Assembly: GCA_002389055.1 (NCBI GenBank)
Contig: DGNT01000052.1
Span: forward strand, 1-8,142
From: Alcanivorax sp. UBA4485
GTDB taxonomy: Bacteria; Pseudomonadota; Gammaproteobacteria; Pseudomonadales; Alcanivoracaceae
DNA length: 8,142 nucleotides
Direction of reading: 5' to 3'
Under the pieces are notes generated by a model. The model was not told where the DNA came from and ran no database searches. It saw only the letters and a program-made list of their open reading frames with translations. Below, in pieces: positions 5,566 through 8,142 of the stretch; positions within the stretch are counted from its first letter, which is position 1; the number at the start of each line of letters is the position of its first letter. The position numbers and the translations under genes are program-made.

Positions 5566-6444
5566 TTACCGGTCGGCGAGGGTATAGACAGTCTGGCCGC
5601 GCAGCCGAAAACGTTCGCTGATGTAGGAGAAACTTTCTGAATGACCGGCGAACAATAACCCGTCGTGCTTCAACAGAGGCGCGAAGCGGTCGAGGATCCG
5701 CGCCTGGGTGCCCTTGTCGAAGTAGATCATCACGTTGCGGCAGAAGATGGCGTCGAAGCGATCTTCCATCGGCCATTTCGGCGCCACCAGGTTGAGCGTC
5801 TGGAAGCGCACCCGCGCCGCCACTTCCGGGCGCACCCGTGCGAACCCGGAGCGCGCGCCGCTGCCCTTCTGAAAGAAGCGCTTGCGACGTCGCTCGTCGA
5901 GCTTGTTGACCTGGTCCATGGGATAGATGCCGCGACGGGCCCGATCCAGGGCCTCGGTGTCGATGTCGGTGGCGAGCACCTGGAAATCGGCTTTGTCACC
6001 GAGCACCTCGGTGAGCGCCATGGCGATGGAGTACGGCTCCTCGCCGGTGGAGGCACCGGCGCTCCAGATGCGTATCGGCCCGCGTCGGTCGCGCACCAGA
6101 TCGGCGAGCAACGGGAAGTGATGGCTCTCGCGGAAGAAGGCGGTCAGGTTGGTGGTCAGGGCGTTGGTGAACGCTTCCCACTCCGGGCCGCCGCTGTCCT
6201 GCTCCAGTTTGGCGAGATAGTCCTGGAAGCGGATCAGGCCGTGCTTGCGCACACGCCGGCCGATACGGCTGTAGACCATATCTTTTTTATGTTCCGCCAG
6301 GACGATACCGGCGCGGCGATAGATCAGCTCACGGATGCGCGCGAAATCCGCGTCGCTGAGCATCAGGTCGCGGTCCGGCGAAAAACGCCCGGCGTCGCCG
6401 GCGGCGGTGGGGCTGATAGGCACTCGACTGCTCAAAGGGGTCAT
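5566..6444 (-). CDS. cheR: Chemotaxis protein methyltransferase CheR
   Basis: CheR transfers methyl groups from S-adenosylmethionine to receptor glutamates, the methylation arm of adaptation. It has 292 residues, near the usual 270-290. A short, low-conservation N-terminal extension (about 1-27) precedes the helical domain (about 30-85, with YRRAGIVLAEHKKDMVYSR). The methyltransferase domain follows, with NLTAFFRE at 99-106, SAM-binding loop SAGASTGEEPYS at 128-139, ATDID at 158-162, and FCRNVMIYFD at 234-243. The beta-subdomain segment KGSGARSGFARVRPEV (193-208) resembles Salmonella RGTGPHEGLVRVRQEL, the type that binds the receptor C-terminal pentapeptide. The start ATG overlaps the TGA of the aer-like gene in an ATGA, and only a weak Shine-Dalgarno is visible, so translational coupling is likely. 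A 121-bp repeat-free distance does not apply here: the 3' side is a 287-bp gap holding repeats and a new promoter, so cheR may belong to a separate transcript from cheB. Confidence 0.97.
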   Translation of the reverse strand: MTPLSSRVPISPTAAGDAGRFSPDRDLMLSDADFARIRELIYRRAGIVLAEHKKDMVYSRIGRRVRKHGLIRFQDYLAKLEQDSGGPEWEAFTNALTTNLTAFFRESHHFPLLADLVRDRRGPIRIWSAGASTGEEPYSIAMALTEVLGDKADFQVLATDIDTEALDRARRGIYPMDQVNKLDERRRKRFFQKGSGARSGFARVRPEVAARVRFQTLNLVAPKWPMEDRFDAIFCRNVMIYFDKGTQARILDRFAPLLKHDGLLFAGHSESFSYISERFRLRGQTVYTLADR

Positions 6445-8114
6445 CCGGCTAGGGTCTGGGTGGTGGACGCGGAGCGCGGCCGGGACGGCGACGCAGGCAA
6501 CCGGCGAACATCGGCGGCCTTCGCCGGCGCCTGCTCGGCGCCGCCCTGAAGACGGAACACTGCGATCGAATGGGTGAGGCTGTCCACCTGAGCCTCCAGG
6601 GACGCGGCGGCGCGGGCGGAAGCCTGCACCCGTTCGGCGTTCTGACGGGTGACGCCGTCCATCTGCGCCACCGCCTGGTTGATCTGGTTGATGCCGGTAC
6701 TTTGCTCTTCGGAGGCGGCACTGATGTCGCCCATGATGTCGTTGACCCGGGTCACCGAGGTGACCACGGATTCGATCGCCGCTTCCGCGCGCCGCACCAG
6801 TTCCGCGCCGCTTTCAATCTCGCGGCCGGAACCGGCGATCAGGTCGCGGATCTCCCTGGCGGCGTCCGCGGAGCGGCCGGCCAGGTTACGCACTTCCTGG
6901 GCCACCACCGCGAAGCCGCGGCCGTGCTCGCCGGCGCGGGCCGCTTCCACGGAGGCGTTGAGGGCCAGAATGTTGGTCTGGAAGGCGATGCTGTCGATGG
7001 TGCCGATGATCACCGCCATCTTTTCCGAACTGGCGGTGATGCGGCCCATTGTGTCGACCACCTGCCCCATCACTTCGCCGCTCTCGGACACCGCCCGCGA
7101 CGCCTCGCCGCTGAGCCGGCTGGCCTGGCGGGCGTTCTCCGCGTTCTGACCCACGGTGGCGGTGATCTCTTCCATGCTGGAGGCGGTCTGTTGCAGCGAG
7201 GCGGCCTGCTGCTCCGAACGCGAGGACAGATCTTCGTTGCCCTGGGCGATATCGCGGGCGGCCGGGGTGACCACCTCAATGCCCCGGTTCACATCGCCGA
7301 CGATGCTGCCCAGACTGCGGCGCATCAGCTTCAGCCCCATCACCAGCAGCCCCATCTCGCCGGTGAGACGGCGCGGCGGTTTGGCCGCCAGATTGCCGGC
7401 GGCGATCTGCAGCGTGAACATGCCGGCCTCGCGCACCGGGCCCAGCACCGAACGGGCGGTGGCCCAGAACAGCAGCGCCAGCAGCGGCAGGCCCACCGCC
7501 GCCAAGGCCATCAAGGCGGTGGACAACGGCGCCGCCTCACCACGGCCGAGGAAGCCGATCACACCGGCGCCCAGCAGCGGCGCGGCGCTGGCCAGGTAGA
7601 GCAGCGTCATACGGCTGCTCACCGAACGCGGGTTCCAGCGTCGCAGCGCCGCCACTACCCCACGACGGCGAATCTCGCCACGGTGCAGGTAAAGGTGGCC
7701 GCCGCGCCCTTCCCGCAGTGCGGTGTAGGCCTGTTCCGCGGCGTCGATGGAGCCTTTGTCCGCCTTGAGGCGCACGGATACGAAGCCGGCGATTTCACCG
7801 TCTTCAATAATCGGGGTGACGTGGGCGCGTACCCAGTAATAGCCGCCGTCCTTACGCCGGTTCTTGACCAGGCCGATCCAGGTGCCACCCTCTTTCAGGG
7901 TGCGCCACAGGTTCTCGAACGCCTGCTCCGGCATGTCCGGGTGGCGCACGATGTTGTGCGGGGCGCCGATCAGCTCTTCGCGGGTGAAGCCGCTGACTTC
8001 GATAAACGCCGGGTTGGCGTAGGTGATACGCCCCCTGCGGTTGGTCCTCGAAATCAGAAAGTCATCGCCCTTGAGCGCATACTCACGGTTTGTCACCGGC
8101 TGATTGTTACGCAT
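6441..8114 (-). CDS. aer: Aer-type aerotaxis/energy receptor (PAS-MCP)
   Basis: This receptor probably senses cell redox/energy state through FAD bound in an N-terminal cytoplasmic PAS domain. From the ATG at 8114 it has 557 residues. The PAS domain spans about 8-118 (RITYANPAFIEVSGFTREEL; GTWIGLVKNRRKDGGYYWVR). The motif R57-H58-P59-D60 falls at exactly the numbering of the FAD-site residues of E. coli Aer. Two close hydrophobic segments (about 170-189 and 197-219) form a membrane hairpin with almost no periplasmic loop. A HAMP-like region (about 220-268) and the signalling domain follow, with the tip IDSIAFQTNILALNAS at about 373-388. The C-terminus (TQTLAG) lacks the CheR-docking pentapeptide. 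A GTG two codons upstream (8120) is in frame, but GGGGAG (8122-8127) sits seven bases from the ATG and only one from the GTG, so the ATG is chosen. It overlaps cheR by four bases. Its promoter is outside the window. FAD binding is inferred. Confidence 0.93.
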   Translation of the reverse strand: MRNNQPVTNREYALKGDDFLISRTNRRGRITYANPAFIEVSGFTREELIGAPHNIVRHPDMPEQAFENLWRTLKEGGTWIGLVKNRRKDGGYYWVRAHVTPIIEDGEIAGFVSVRLKADKGSIDAAEQAYTALREGRGGHLYLHRGEIRRRGVVAALRRWNPRSVSSRMTLLYLASAAPLLGAGVIGFLGRGEAAPLSTALMALAAVGLPLLALLFWATARSVLGPVREAGMFTLQIAAGNLAAKPPRRLTGEMGLLVMGLKLMRRSLGSIVGDVNRGIEVVTPAARDIAQGNEDLSSRSEQQAASLQQTASSMEEITATVGQNAENARQASRLSGEASRAVSESGEVMGQVVDTMGRITASSEKMAVIIGTIDSIAFQTNILALNASVEAARAGEHGRGFAVVAQEVRNLAGRSADAAREIRDLIAGSGREIESGAELVRRAEAAIESVVTSVTRVNDIMGDISAASEEQSTGINQINQAVAQMDGVTRQNAERVQASARAAASLEAQVDSLTHSIAVFRLQGGAEQAPAKAADVRRLPASPSRPRSASTTQTLAG

Positions 8115-8121
8115 TCCCACT

Positions 8122-8127
8122 CTCCCC
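8122..8127 (-). promoter_or_regulatory. Shine-Dalgarno site that sets the aer start
   Basis: On the minus strand this is GGGGAG, seven bases upstream of the ATG at 8114 and one base upstream of the in-frame GTG at 8120. The spacing supports the ATG, which also aligns the PAS residues R57/H58/D60 with E. coli Aer. Confidence 0.7.
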
Positions 8128-8142
8128 GATTGCCCGGACCCG

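Noticed and set aside
4751..5587. 278-codon plus-strand frame across cheB and the intergenic gap
   Set aside because: It is antisense to cheB and its 3' part is translated repeat sequence.
5311..5776. Small minus-strand frames (61-101 codons) in and around the cheR-cheB gap
   Set aside because: They are built from the palindromic repeats, the promoter region or an alternative frame of cheR, and none resembles CheD or another known protein.
2840..7200. High nucleotide similarity between the signalling regions of the two receptor genes, as a recent duplication or gene conversion
   Set aside because: The match is concentrated at the conserved MCP tip (about 2940-3060 and 6880-7000), where the family is nearly invariant. 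Sensor and C-terminal parts are unrelated.
1207..8114. Possible signs of horizontal transfer or a novel defence or mobile system
   Set aside because: Base composition and codon use look uniform, all genes are standard chemotaxis/flagellar families, and no integrase, transposase or attachment-like repeats are present.

Overview
The window is a chemotaxis and flagellar gene block from a motile, high-GC Gram-negative bacterium. All seven genes lie on the minus strand, so transcription runs from high to low coordinates. In that order they are: an Aer-type PAS chemoreceptor, cheR, a 287-bp gap, cheB, a transmembrane methyl-accepting chemoreceptor (MCP), cheY, cheZ, and flhB (its 3' end is cut off by the window edge). 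CheZ, an E. coli-like CheY, and the cheB-cheY-cheZ-flhB order point to a gamma- or betaproteobacterium. The TGTGGGAGC-type palindromic repeats in the cheR-cheB gap resemble elements I associate with Pseudomonas and Alcanivorax-like gammaproteobacteria. That last assignment is from memory and is weak.

The genes form a nearly complete receptor-to-motor circuit. The two receptors sense cell energy or redox state (Aer-like) and a periplasmic stimulus (MCP). CheR methylates receptors and CheB demethylates them, giving adaptation. CheY carries the phosphoryl signal to the flagellar switch and CheZ removes it. FlhB is an export-gate protein of the flagellar type III secretion apparatus. The kinase CheA and the adaptor CheW are not in the window and are presumably encoded nearby. 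No cheD is present between cheR and cheB.

The non-coding DNA holds the less ordinary features. The cheR-cheB gap carries a convergent pair of about 63-bp repeat units whose stems have changed by compensatory substitutions. Next to them is a near-consensus sigma-28 (FliA) promoter that would drive cheB-mcp-cheY-cheZ-flhB separately from aer-cheR. Just upstream of flhB, a 24-bp imperfect inverted repeat places the flhB start codon inside a predicted RNA stem. A smaller hairpin precedes cheY. The MCP ends in an xWxxF pentapeptide, and CheR has the matching type of beta-subdomain loop. No RNA genes, CRISPR arrays, insertion sequences or transposases were seen. The large plus-strand reading frames are GC-codon-bias shadows of the real genes. 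No previously undescribed protein system is evident; the novelty, if any, lies in the regulatory RNA and DNA elements.
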